Positions 55,729-62,836 of a stretch of 64,000 nucleotides of DNA are shown here, piece after piece; positions within the stretch are counted from its first letter, which is position 1, and each line of letters begins with the position of its first letter. A program made the position numbers and the translations under genes. Source of the stretch: an uncultured Mucilaginibacter sp. (GTDB lineage Bacteria > Bacteroidota > Bacteroidia > Sphingobacteriales > Sphingobacteriaceae); NCBI RefSeq assembly GCF_913773635.1, contig NZ_CAJYGQ010000006.1, positions 62,001-126,000 of the forward strand. Reading direction: 5' to 3'. The notes beneath the pieces were generated by a model. The model saw only the letters and a program-made list of their open reading frames with translations, was not told the DNA's origin and made no database searches.

Positions 55729-56208
55729 TTATTCTACCTTAATGCTAATACCTTTAATAGTTTGCCAGCCTGCTTTATCAACCAGGCGAATTAAAAAATG
55801 ATAATCGCCAGCATCGGCGTTTGCGGGTACATCAATACTTTGAACCACATTATAAGTTTTGAGGCCTGTAGGAATGGAAAAGCTTTTAATGAGCAAGAGC
55901 GGATTCACCGGCGTTTTTACAGCACCTATTTGGCACGTTTGCACCTCAGTACTATGTGAGTGATGATCAAAGTTATGATGTATGTCAACACTCACCGATC
56001 CCAGCTCGGCATTATCGGTAACGCGGGCCCTAAAGGTAAATGTCTGCCCACGCTTTACTATGCCGCATTGCTGAGGGAATGCATCAGCCGCCGAAAGGTC
56101 AATTACCGGATATTCCGTGTCTTTGGTTTCTTCGTTGTTTTTACTACACCCACCGGCTAAAATAATGGTTGCTAAAAGGCACGTACTTAATTTAAAAATC
56201 TGTTTCAT
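55729..56208 (-). CDS. His-rich DUF4625 lipoprotein, single domain
   Basis: 159 aa. Lipobox in LAGGCSKNN. One Ig-like DUF4625 domain (VIDLSAADAFPQQCGIVKRGQTFTFRARVTDNAELGSVSVDIHHNFDHHSHSTE, then DYHFLIRLVDKAGWQTIKGISIKV). The HHNFDHHSHS stretch could bind a metal. It is the last gene of a minus-strand cluster behind a second DUF4625 lipoprotein and a TonB-dependent receptor; a role in metal binding or uptake is inferred from this context. Confidence 0.82.
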   Translation of the reverse strand: MKQIFKLSTCLLATIILAGGCSKNNEETKDTEYPVIDLSAADAFPQQCGIVKRGQTFTFRARVTDNAELGSVSVDIHHNFDHHSHSTEVQTCQIGAVKTPVNPLLLIKSFSIPTGLKTYNVVQSIDVPANADAGDYHFLIRLVDKAGWQTIKGISIKVE

Positions 56209-56290
56209 AATAAAGCAATAATGGGGAAGCCGCTTCCAGCAGCCTCCCCGGTTAACTATTTAATAAAAATCTGGAATGGTTGGTGAACGA

Positions 56291-57007
56291 TCAGGGCTTG
56301 TCAAAGTGCTCTTCAAACTCGTTTTCTTTACCGGCCTGGTCAACAACTTTTAAGTGCACATGGTAATGACCTTTTGGTGAGCCAGTGACATCAACATGCT
56401 TGTGCAGGTTGTAAGTAACTTTACCAACCATGGCAGCGTCGGTATAAGTAACCTCCTTTTCCCAACCAGCTCCATGAACTTCCAAAACAACTTTCGCAAT
56501 TTTGTTCGGTGCATTAATTGTGGCTTCGGCATGTAAATCATTACCTGCTGTGTTCAGTCCAACCTCAAAACCTGTTACAGATGGCAGCGTAGGGTCAGCA
56601 GTGACTTTCAGGTCAAAATCAGCTTCGGTAACCTTACCGTTTTCATCAGTAACCTTAATGTGGCCATGATAATCGCCAACGGCAGTTGTAGCCGGTACAT
56701 CAATATGTTCATGAAATTCAGCATTTTTTTGTCCGGCAAGGTTCTCGGTATAAGTGGTATTTACCTTCCAACCGTCACCACTTTCAGGATGAATTTCAAG
56801 TACTACATCTTTGATAGTGCCCGGCGCGGTTATCTGTGCCTCAATGTGCAGGTCATTTCCCGGATGCGCTGTTTTGTTGTTGCTGGTTCCTACCTCCAGG
56901 CCATCAATTGATGGGGCAGGTGAATCATTGTCATTGTCCTTTTTACAGGCGGTGAAAAGGCTTGCGCTTAACAGCATAAGGCAAATCAGTTGTTTTGTTG
57001 TTTTCAT
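56291..57007 (-). CDS. DUF4625 lipoprotein with two domains
   Basis: 238 aa. Lipobox in SLFTACKKD. Two tandem Ig-like DUF4625 units (about 30-130 and 140-235), each with GNDLH(I/A)EA, a KDVVLEIH or AKVVLEVH strand, and a YHGH/YHVH strand near the end, showing internal duplication. Several histidines cluster on equivalent strands of both repeats. It lies between the TonB receptor (42 bp) and the single-domain relative (82 bp), so it is probably its surface partner. Confidence 0.84.
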   Translation of the reverse strand: MKTTKQLICLMLLSASLFTACKKDNDNDSPAPSIDGLEVGTSNNKTAHPGNDLHIEAQITAPGTIKDVVLEIHPESGDGWKVNTTYTENLAGQKNAEFHEHIDVPATTAVGDYHGHIKVTDENGKVTEADFDLKVTADPTLPSVTGFEVGLNTAGNDLHAEATINAPNKIAKVVLEVHGAGWEKEVTYTDAAMVGKVTYNLHKHVDVTGSPKGHYHVHLKVVDQAGKENEFEEHFDKP

Positions 57008-57049
57008 GTTATTGTATTTAAATGGTGAATAAATGCATTTAAGAATCTA

Positions 57050-59485
57050 TCATCTGCCAAATGGAATTTTAGCTGATAAAATGATGTTGCGCCCGGCTTC
57101 GGGCAGTTGAATAAGACGGTAAAAACTGGTATGATTTAAATAGCGGGTGTCAAATACATTTTGCACCTGCAGGCTCAGCATCAGCGGGCGATTGTGAAAA
57201 TTTATTTTAGTGCCCGCCTGTATATTCATTACCCGGTAACCCTGCGTTTCACGCTCGGGAGGTACAATGTTATTTTGCGCAGCCGTTAAACGGTAGTCAA
57301 CCGATAGGTATGCATCCTTAAGTGCTTTTATTTGAACAGGCTGGTACGTTACGTTAAGGAGCAGAGACGGCGGTGGTGAAAATGGTAGCGTAAATCCTTT
57401 TTTATCACCTGATAGTTGCTCGGAGTATAAGTATTCACCCAATGCTTCGGTGCTTAGCCAGTTATTTATATGATACTTAACCTGTAACTCGCCGCCATAA
57501 CGCATTACGCGGCTTTGAGAGTAATTAAACACCTGATTACCGGCTCCGTATAGTATGTCGTGTTCGCCGGTTGGATTAAGGTATATGTAATTAGGAAAGT
57601 AATTATAGAAGGGGCTAAGTTGTATTTGCCACTTGTTGGTGTTCCAGCCCAGTGTAACATCAGCCTGGTATGACTGCTCGGGGTTTAAACTTTGATTGCC
57701 CCGCTCATAACTAAAGTAGTGATAGTTTACGCCGTTTGCGGCCAGTTCTTTGGCAATTGGCATTCTGAAACTTTTACCCAAATTGGCCTTTAAACTGAAG
57801 TTTCCTGCAGGTGTGTAATTTATACCTGCCGACCAAACAATGCTGTTAAAGCTGCGGGTAAATGCGTTGGCTCTGGTTACAAATTCGCCTTCAGATGGGA
57901 ACCAGTCATTATAATGGAAGATTTGCAGCCGCCCATAGTCATAGCGCAAAGCACCATGCAGCAATACTGTTTCACTAAGGGCAAACTTATCATATATAAA
58001 AATTCCAGAAGTACTTTGCTTAAAAGCCGGTACCAGAAAACTCCAGCCGTTAATTTGATTATCCTGATGCTCGGCATTAAAGCCAAACGTTAATTGATGG
58101 TGGTTTAGTTGCAATACATCACGTGCATTAACAGAATATACCTGCTTATCAAATTCGCGTTCGAGGTTTTGTGGAATGTTCAAAGTAGTAGGATATACCG
58201 GCGGCATGAAGCCGTGATTTACGTACATACTAAATTCCTGCCTGAAGTTACGCTGATATCCTATGTCTGCCTGCAGGAGGTGCTTACCAGTATGATACTG
58301 GCTGCGATTAATGAGTTTAAAATGGTTGACCTCCTGATACGGCATTTGTATGTCACGGCGCGATTGATCATGCAGCAATGTGTCAACCTGCCTGGGTTCT
58401 AACCCGTGCGCATTGGCAAAAAAGCCGCTGCGTGAGTATACGTTTGACAGATAAAAGGTAGATCGGAAGTGCTCCCCAACGTATCCGGTGTTAAAATGTA
58501 ATCCGCTTTCGCGCCCGGCGGTATTACGCAAGTACCGGTTTGGCAGCCTAGCCGCAAAATCATATACATACACCGTATCTGTAGGTACTTTATAATCGCC
58601 GTAATTTTGATAAGTCAGGCGCGAATCAAAGAACCAGTTTTTCTTGCGACCATAAACATTCACCGATGTTCCGTATAGGCTGTTATTTGTTTTGCCAATC
58701 AGGTCAACCGATCCGCCAAATGTTCCCGGCATTGGAGGCAAACTTGGTTTTACATCAATCACTCCTGCAATAGCATCTGAGCCGTATATAAAGGATGCGG
58801 CACCCTTTAAAATTTCTACTTCGCTGGCGGCAAATTGGTCAAGCTCAAGACCATGATCGGCGCCCCATTGTTGTCCTTCGTGCTTTATTCCCTTATCGGT
58901 AACTACAACACGGTTAAAGCCAAGGCCGCGTATTAATGGTTTTGATTGCCCCGAACCTATACCAATTGTTTTTACACCTGGTAAGCGCGATAAAGTAGTC
59001 ATCAAGCTGCCGCCAAGGTTACGTTGTATAAAGTCTTTGCCAACAACCTCCACATTCATCGACTCTGACTGCTTACGGTTTAGCGCCCGGTTATCTTGTA
59101 TATGCACCTCTTCTAGCTCGTGATTAAGAGGGTGAAGCACAAACGTTACCGATTTCGAACCGCCTGTATAGCTCACCGTTTTGCTTTGGTTTTTATAGCC
59201 TACATGTGATGCTGTTACGGTATATGTGATTTGTTGGCTAACAGGTAGCGTAAAGCTACCTGTCGAATCGGTAATGACTTGTGTTACATAACCGGCAAGG
59301 CTAACAACAACGCCACTTAACGGATGCCCATGGTGACTGCTAACCCGGCCTTTAATAACATTTTGCTGAGCCGACACGTTGGTTGTGGTTAATACAACAA
59401 CAATAAAAAGTATGGCAGTTGCGCACAATAAGCGATAAACGCTTTGTACATACCGGCCATGATAAAAGGCGGTTTGCTTTTCCAA
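57050..59485 (-). CDS. TonB-dependent outer-membrane receptor, putative metal (zinc-type) uptake
   Basis: 811 aa. A signal segment (LLCATAILFIVVVLTTTNVSAQ) is followed by a CarboxypepD_reg-like domain (VIKGRVSSHHGHPLSGVVVSL), a plug (MTTLSRLPGVKTIGIGSGQSKPLIRGLGFNRVVVTDKG) and a 22-strand barrel ending in NIILSAKIPFGR. The plug stretch GQQWGADHGLELDQFAASEVEILKGAASFIYGSDAIAGVIDV resembles ZnuD-type receptors. No long SusC-type extension is present. The start codon must be TTG at 59485; no in-frame ATG is near. A strong RNA stem lies directly upstream. Zinc as substrate is an inference. Confidence 0.88.
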   Translation of the reverse strand: MEKQTAFYHGRYVQSVYRLLCATAILFIVVVLTTTNVSAQQNVIKGRVSSHHGHPLSGVVVSLAGYVTQVITDSTGSFTLPVSQQITYTVTASHVGYKNQSKTVSYTGGSKSVTFVLHPLNHELEEVHIQDNRALNRKQSESMNVEVVGKDFIQRNLGGSLMTTLSRLPGVKTIGIGSGQSKPLIRGLGFNRVVVTDKGIKHEGQQWGADHGLELDQFAASEVEILKGAASFIYGSDAIAGVIDVKPSLPPMPGTFGGSVDLIGKTNNSLYGTSVNVYGRKKNWFFDSRLTYQNYGDYKVPTDTVYVYDFAARLPNRYLRNTAGRESGLHFNTGYVGEHFRSTFYLSNVYSRSGFFANAHGLEPRQVDTLLHDQSRRDIQMPYQEVNHFKLINRSQYHTGKHLLQADIGYQRNFRQEFSMYVNHGFMPPVYPTTLNIPQNLEREFDKQVYSVNARDVLQLNHHQLTFGFNAEHQDNQINGWSFLVPAFKQSTSGIFIYDKFALSETVLLHGALRYDYGRLQIFHYNDWFPSEGEFVTRANAFTRSFNSIVWSAGINYTPAGNFSLKANLGKSFRMPIAKELAANGVNYHYFSYERGNQSLNPEQSYQADVTLGWNTNKWQIQLSPFYNYFPNYIYLNPTGEHDILYGAGNQVFNYSQSRVMRYGGELQVKYHINNWLSTEALGEYLYSEQLSGDKKGFTLPFSPPPSLLLNVTYQPVQIKALKDAYLSVDYRLTAAQNNIVPPERETQGYRVMNIQAGTKINFHNRPLMLSLQVQNVFDTRYLNHTSFYRLIQLPEAGRNIILSAKIPFGR

Positions 59486-59503
59486 AAAACAATAAGTTGA
59501 GCT

Positions 59504-59601
59504 GCCTTACGGCAATCAGTTAAAAATGTAAAACAGGGATTGAATCAGCTAAATAATGTGCTGATGAACGGGAGACAAAGCGGAAGAGATTACCGTAAGG
59601 C
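59504..59601 (-). promoter_or_regulatory. Structured 5' leader of the TonB receptor gene
   Basis: The minus-strand RNA has GCCTTACGGTAATC (59588-59601) pairing with GATTGCCGTAAGGC (59504-59517): 14 pairs with a single G-U. The 70 nt between contain a second stem, ATCAGC and GCTGAT (59544-59565). The closing stem ends 18 nt before the TTG start codon. It fits no riboswitch class I know (no cobalamin box GCCACTG, no TPP CTGAGA). It could be a regulatory leader or a small dispersed repeat. Confidence 0.6.
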
Positions 59602-59680
59602 GTAATAAACCTTTGCGCATAAATGTACTTATGCAACAACAAATTAAAACAATATAAAATAGGAATAACTGCCGCTTTGA

Positions 59681-60025
59681 TTAAGCAACAGCAGGAGGAC
59701 CTTTATTAGTAAAGCCCTGTAACGTGAACTTGTAAATACCTGCATAGCTTTTAGTAAGCAGGGTAACAGCTTTGGTTACCGGCACAGCCACAACAGGAGG
59801 ATGGTGTAAGTGTGCAAAGTTGCTTTGCTTGTGAACTACATAATCACAAATACTACATTTTTCAGCTGCGTAAACATATTCTGTTTCATCAGAGTCGTTT
59901 TTAGCCGATGTATAGTTGTGCTTGTGAAACGCTTGCACAGCAGTAATGAAAAGGAAGGCCAATGCCAGCATCAGCGACAATGCGCCGCTAATTAGTTTTG
60001 CTGTCTTTTTGGTTTTCATTTTCAC
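59681..60025 (-). CDS. Small Cys/His membrane-anchored protein upstream of the receptor
   Basis: 114 aa. One N-terminal hydrophobic segment (LISGALSLMLALAFLFITAVQAF) followed by HKHNYTS, an acidic stretch, CSICDYVVHKQSNFAHLHHPP and a C-terminal part ending GPPAVA. The CxxC plus nearby histidines look like a metal-binding site on the periplasmic side. I do not recognise a named family. It is the first gene of the receptor cluster, 195 bp before the receptor start, with the structured leader in between. Confidence 0.72.
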   Translation of the reverse strand: MKMKTKKTAKLISGALSLMLALAFLFITAVQAFHKHNYTSAKNDSDETEYVYAAEKCSICDYVVHKQSNFAHLHHPPVVAVPVTKAVTLLTKSYAGIYKFTLQGFTNKGPPAVA

Positions 60026-60184
60026 TACAGGTGCAAAAATGTGCGTTTTGTATTAAAATATCAACATTAAATTAAATAAAATTCAAAAATGTACCGCCTT
60101 TGTTACTTAACTCATATGTGGATAGCGTAAATAAGATTTAAGTATATTAATTATAAAAGTACTTTCAAAAAAAAAGTAAATGCC

Positions 60185-60192
60185 TATTTTTG
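60185..60192 (+). promoter_or_regulatory. Possible -7 box of the methyltransferase operon
   Basis: TATTTTTG, full match to TAnnTTTG, 48 bp before the ATG at 60241; no -33 TTG in place. Confidence 0.35.
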
Positions 60193-60240
60193 TTTTTGGT
60201 GAAGATAACGACTCACCCAGAAGCAATGTTAATTTAAGTT

Positions 60241-60846
60241 ATGCTACTACAAATGAAACACTCATCTGAAGCCTTCTATAACAATTTTTCATTTCTCTAT
60301 CCTTTGGTTGATTGGTTTCTACAACCTCAAAAGAGGACGCTTTTTAAAGAAGTCAACCAGCAGCCTCCGGGTAACTTACTGGAAGTAGGGGTGGGTAATG
60401 GATCGCACCTGGCATTTTACCAGGAGCATGACGTTACAGGTATTGATACCAGTGAGGGTATGCTCAAAACGGCACGTAAAATGAGCACAAGTAAACCTGT
60501 ACAACTGTTGAATATGGATGGAGAAGCAATTGTGTTTGCCGATGCTTCTTTTGATTACGTTGTTCTATCACATGTGATTGCTGTTGTTACCAACCCTCAT
60601 AATTTGCTTAATGAAGTTACCAGAGTATTAAAGCCTGCGGGGAAGTTATTTGTACTGAACCATTTTACGCCGGCTAATCATCTTTCCATAATTGATAGGT
60701 TGTTTTCTCCGATAGCACGTCTTTTTTCTTTCCGTTCGGTTTTTTATGTAAGTGAATTAAAAACCGCTGGGCAACTGCATTTACTCAAGCAAATTGAATT
60801 TAAGCCTGCTTCATATTTCAAATTACTAATATTCGAAAAATTATGA
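60241..60846 (+). CDS. SAM-dependent methyltransferase, possibly phospholipid N-methyltransferase
   Basis: 201 aa class I methyltransferase. SAM motif I is LLEVGVGNGSHLAFY, motif II ends GIDTSEGMLKTARK, then FDYVVLSHVIAVV and RVLKPAGKLFVLNHF. The start FYNNFSFLYPLVDWFLQPQKRTLF and the size resemble PmtA-like phosphatidylethanolamine methyltransferases; this is suggestive only. It overlaps the next gene by 4 bp (ATGA) and forms an operon with a membrane protein and dgkA, which supports a lipid role. ATG 60253 (MKHSSEAF) is an alternative start. Confidence 0.82.
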   Translation: MLLQMKHSSEAFYNNFSFLYPLVDWFLQPQKRTLFKEVNQQPPGNLLEVGVGNGSHLAFYQEHDVTGIDTSEGMLKTARKMSTSKPVQLLNMDGEAIVFADASFDYVVLSHVIAVVTNPHNLLNEVTRVLKPAGKLFVLNHFTPANHLSIIDRLFSPIARLFSFRSVFYVSELKTAGQLHLLKQIEFKPASYFKLLIFEKL

Positions 60847-61346
60847 ACAAGAGCGTTGTATTAGTCAGCCTGTCGTTAGCTGTCAGCCTATTCATTTACC
60901 TGTTTTACCGCACGGAACGTACATTGGTGAATGAAATAGCTATTCATTTAATAACGCTCAATGGTTACAGGAGTCTGAAATCTGCCGTCGTACACTTACT
61001 GCCCCTCCATGATATTATTGTTTACTCGTTACCCGAAGGCTTATGGGTATTTTGTATCACCATTGCATCGTTGCCTTATTATGTTAATATGGGTACATGG
61101 CGGTTTCGGTGTTTATTTCTGCCGCTCATTTTCTGTGTGGGGTTGGAGTTTTTACAACTCGTGGGCGTTACTAACGGGCGTTTTGACTTAATTGATATAG
61201 GCGCAGTTGTTGTGTTTTGGATGGCGGGTATTTTAACGGCAGAACATGTAAGGCCACAAATTGACCTTTTCCATAGGCCGGATTTTAAAACTGTTATGTG
61301 TGTTACAAGCTATTGCATTGTATATTTAGCCCATGTGTTTAAATAA
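60843..61346 (+). CDS. VanZ-like small membrane protein
   Basis: 167 aa with about four to five hydrophobic segments (SVVLVSLSLAVSLFIYLFY, LWVFCITIASLPYYV, FRCLFLPLIFCVGLEFLQL, DIGAVVVFWMAGIL, VTSYCIVYLAHVF). The stretch GLEFLQLVGVTNGRFDLIDIGAVVVFW matches the glutamate-gln and GR.DxxD region of VanZ-like proteins. Function of that family is mostly unknown. It starts inside the stop of the methyltransferase gene and ends 5 bp before dgkA. Confidence 0.72.
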   Translation: MNKSVVLVSLSLAVSLFIYLFYRTERTLVNEIAIHLITLNGYRSLKSAVVHLLPLHDIIVYSLPEGLWVFCITIASLPYYVNMGTWRFRCLFLPLIFCVGLEFLQLVGVTNGRFDLIDIGAVVVFWMAGILTAEHVRPQIDLFHRPDFKTVMCVTSYCIVYLAHVFK

Positions 61347-61351
61347 ACAGT

Positions 61352-61720
61352 ATGGGGGCAATGAATAAGGTTCAAAAGCATTTAGCAAGCTACAAGTTTT
61401 CGGTAAAAGGCATATGGTTGGCGTTCAGATATGAAAGCAACATGCTTTTTCACTTGCTTGCAGCCATCGCTGTGATTGCAGTAAATATGTTGTTTGCGGT
61501 AACCAAAACCGAATGGCTTATTACGCTTATGCTTATTGGCCTGGCCTGGATGGCTGAAATTTTTAATACAGCAATTGAAAAATTAGCCGACCGTGTTACC
61601 AAACAGCATGATCCTTTAATTGGGCAGGTTAAAGATTTGGCCGCAGGCGCCGTGCTAATTATCTGTCTGTTTGCTGCTATTTGTGCTGTGATCATTTATG
61701 TGCCGTATATACTAAAATAA
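61352..61720 (+). CDS. dgkA: Diacylglycerol kinase-type (DgkA/undecaprenol kinase family) protein
   Basis: 122 aa integral membrane kinase with three membrane segments. Conserved residues: the N-terminal FRYESNMLFHLLAA (with the Glu), WMAEIFNTAIEKLADRV (catalytic EhxNTAIE pattern) and the C-terminal KDLAAGAVLI. It phosphorylates diacylglycerol or undecaprenol. Third gene of the lipid-related operon. ATG 61352; ATG 61361 (MNKVQKHLAS) is also possible. Confidence 0.93.
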   Translation: MGAMNKVQKHLASYKFSVKGIWLAFRYESNMLFHLLAAIAVIAVNMLFAVTKTEWLITLMLIGLAWMAEIFNTAIEKLADRVTKQHDPLIGQVKDLAAGAVLIICLFAAICAVIIYVPYILK

Positions 61721-61756
61721 ACCGGGGCGCAAAAAGAGGAGGGATTTGTATAAAAC

Positions 61757-61792
61757 AAAAAAGCTTTGCCGTAAATGACAAAGCTTTTTATT
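61757..61792. terminator. Terminator between dgkA and the tRNA genes
   Basis: AAAAAGCTTTG and CAAAGCTTTTT, 11 bp stem, AT-rich tails in both directions; it would also stop the minus-strand tRNA transcript. Confidence 0.85.
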
Positions 61793-61797
61793 TTGTG

Positions 61798-61870
<73 letters not shown>

Positions 61871-61880
61871 ATTGAGATAA

Positions 61881-61911
61881 TAAAAGCTCCTCTTTGCAGA
61901 GAAGCTTTTTG
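61881..61911 (-). terminator. Hairpin between tRNA-Leu and tRNA-Gly copy 1
   Basis: AAAAGCT and AGCTTTTT arms plus inner CTCT/AGAG, with one mismatch. It may be a processing stem or partial terminator inside the tRNA cluster. Confidence 0.5.
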
Positions 61912-61997
61912 TACTCGGGGCGGGAATCGAACCCGCACTCGCTTTAAGGCGAACAGGATTTTAAGTCCTGCGTGTCTACCAGTTCCACCACCCGAGC
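61912..61997 (-). tRNA. tRNA-Leu (anticodon TAA)
   Basis: 86 nt class II tRNA: acceptor GCTCGGG / CCCGAGT (G-U at 1-72), anticodon stem CAGGA / TCCTG around loop CTTAAAA, a long variable arm (TTCGCCTTAAAGCGAG), T loop TTCGATT, discriminator A, no encoded CCA. The long variable arm and anticodon TAA identify leucine. Confidence 0.95.
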
Positions 61998-62049
61998 AGG
62001 TGATTAACCTTTTAAACAAATTCCTGCTATGGTAGCAGCAGAAACCTGG

Positions 62050-62122
<73 letters not shown>

Positions 62123-62223
62123 ATTTAACTTAAGAGGCTTTTCTTTCGATAACCCCTTTCGTTTTTGGTGATGCAAATATAGGCCAAAAAGCATATTCCG
62201 CAAATAATTATTTTAAAAGTTTT

Positions 62224-62715
62224 TTAACTTTTTGCTAACTCACTGTTTTTCAAAACATCATTTATCAAATCAGCTTCAAATCCGCGGCTCATTGCGTATT
62301 GCATAAGCTTGTATCGGCGTTTAAAAGTGTCCTTTTCGTTAGTTTGCCGGGCCTTTTTTTCAATAAGATCATTTAATGCGGCCATGTAGTCGTCAGGGTT
62401 AATGCTTAAAAGGGCTTTTGCAATGAGCTTATCAGGTACACGCTTTAGTTTCAATCCTTGTTTTATTTTAATGCGCCCCCAGGCTTTTTGATTAAATTTC
62501 CCTTGTACATAGGCTTGCGCAAAGCGTTGTTCATTTAAAAAATTGTCTTCAATAAGGCGGCTTATTATGCGTTCAACAGCGTCAGGGTACAAACCCAGGT
62601 CATATAGCTTGTTGCGTACCTCTTGTTGTGAACGCTCCTGGTAAGCACAATAGTGTTCAGCCTTGGCAAGGCCGGTTTTTTCGTCGGTTACCCGTTGTTT
62701 TTTGGGTTCGTCCAT
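62224..62715 (-). CDS. recX: RecX-family regulatory protein
   Basis: 163 aa, all-helical three-repeat protein. Blocks EHYCAYQERSQQEVRNKLYDLGL, VERIISRLIEDNFLNEQRFAQAYVQGKFNQKAWGRIKIKQGLKLK and TFKRRYKLMQYAMSRGFEADLINDVL fit RecX, which modulates RecA filaments. recA is not nearby, which is normal in this phylum. ATG at 62715, divergent from murF with 121 bp between. Confidence 0.93.
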   Translation of the reverse strand: MDEPKKQRVTDEKTGLAKAEHYCAYQERSQQEVRNKLYDLGLYPDAVERIISRLIEDNFLNEQRFAQAYVQGKFNQKAWGRIKIKQGLKLKRVPDKLIAKALLSINPDDYMAALNDLIEKKARQTNEKDTFKRRYKLMQYAMSRGFEADLINDVLKNSELAKS

Positions 62716-62836
62716 TTTGTAAAATTACTAAAAATTTTGGCTAAATATGCTATGGGTAGGGCGTGCATAGGGTTTTCATATTGTCAAATTACCTTTATCA
62801 TTTTTCTGTTTACATAAATATCTTCACTTTCGTAGT

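Noticed and set aside
59486-59680. Cobalamin or TPP riboswitch before the TonB receptor
   Set aside because: None of the conserved boxes of those classes is present; only the stem structure is supported.
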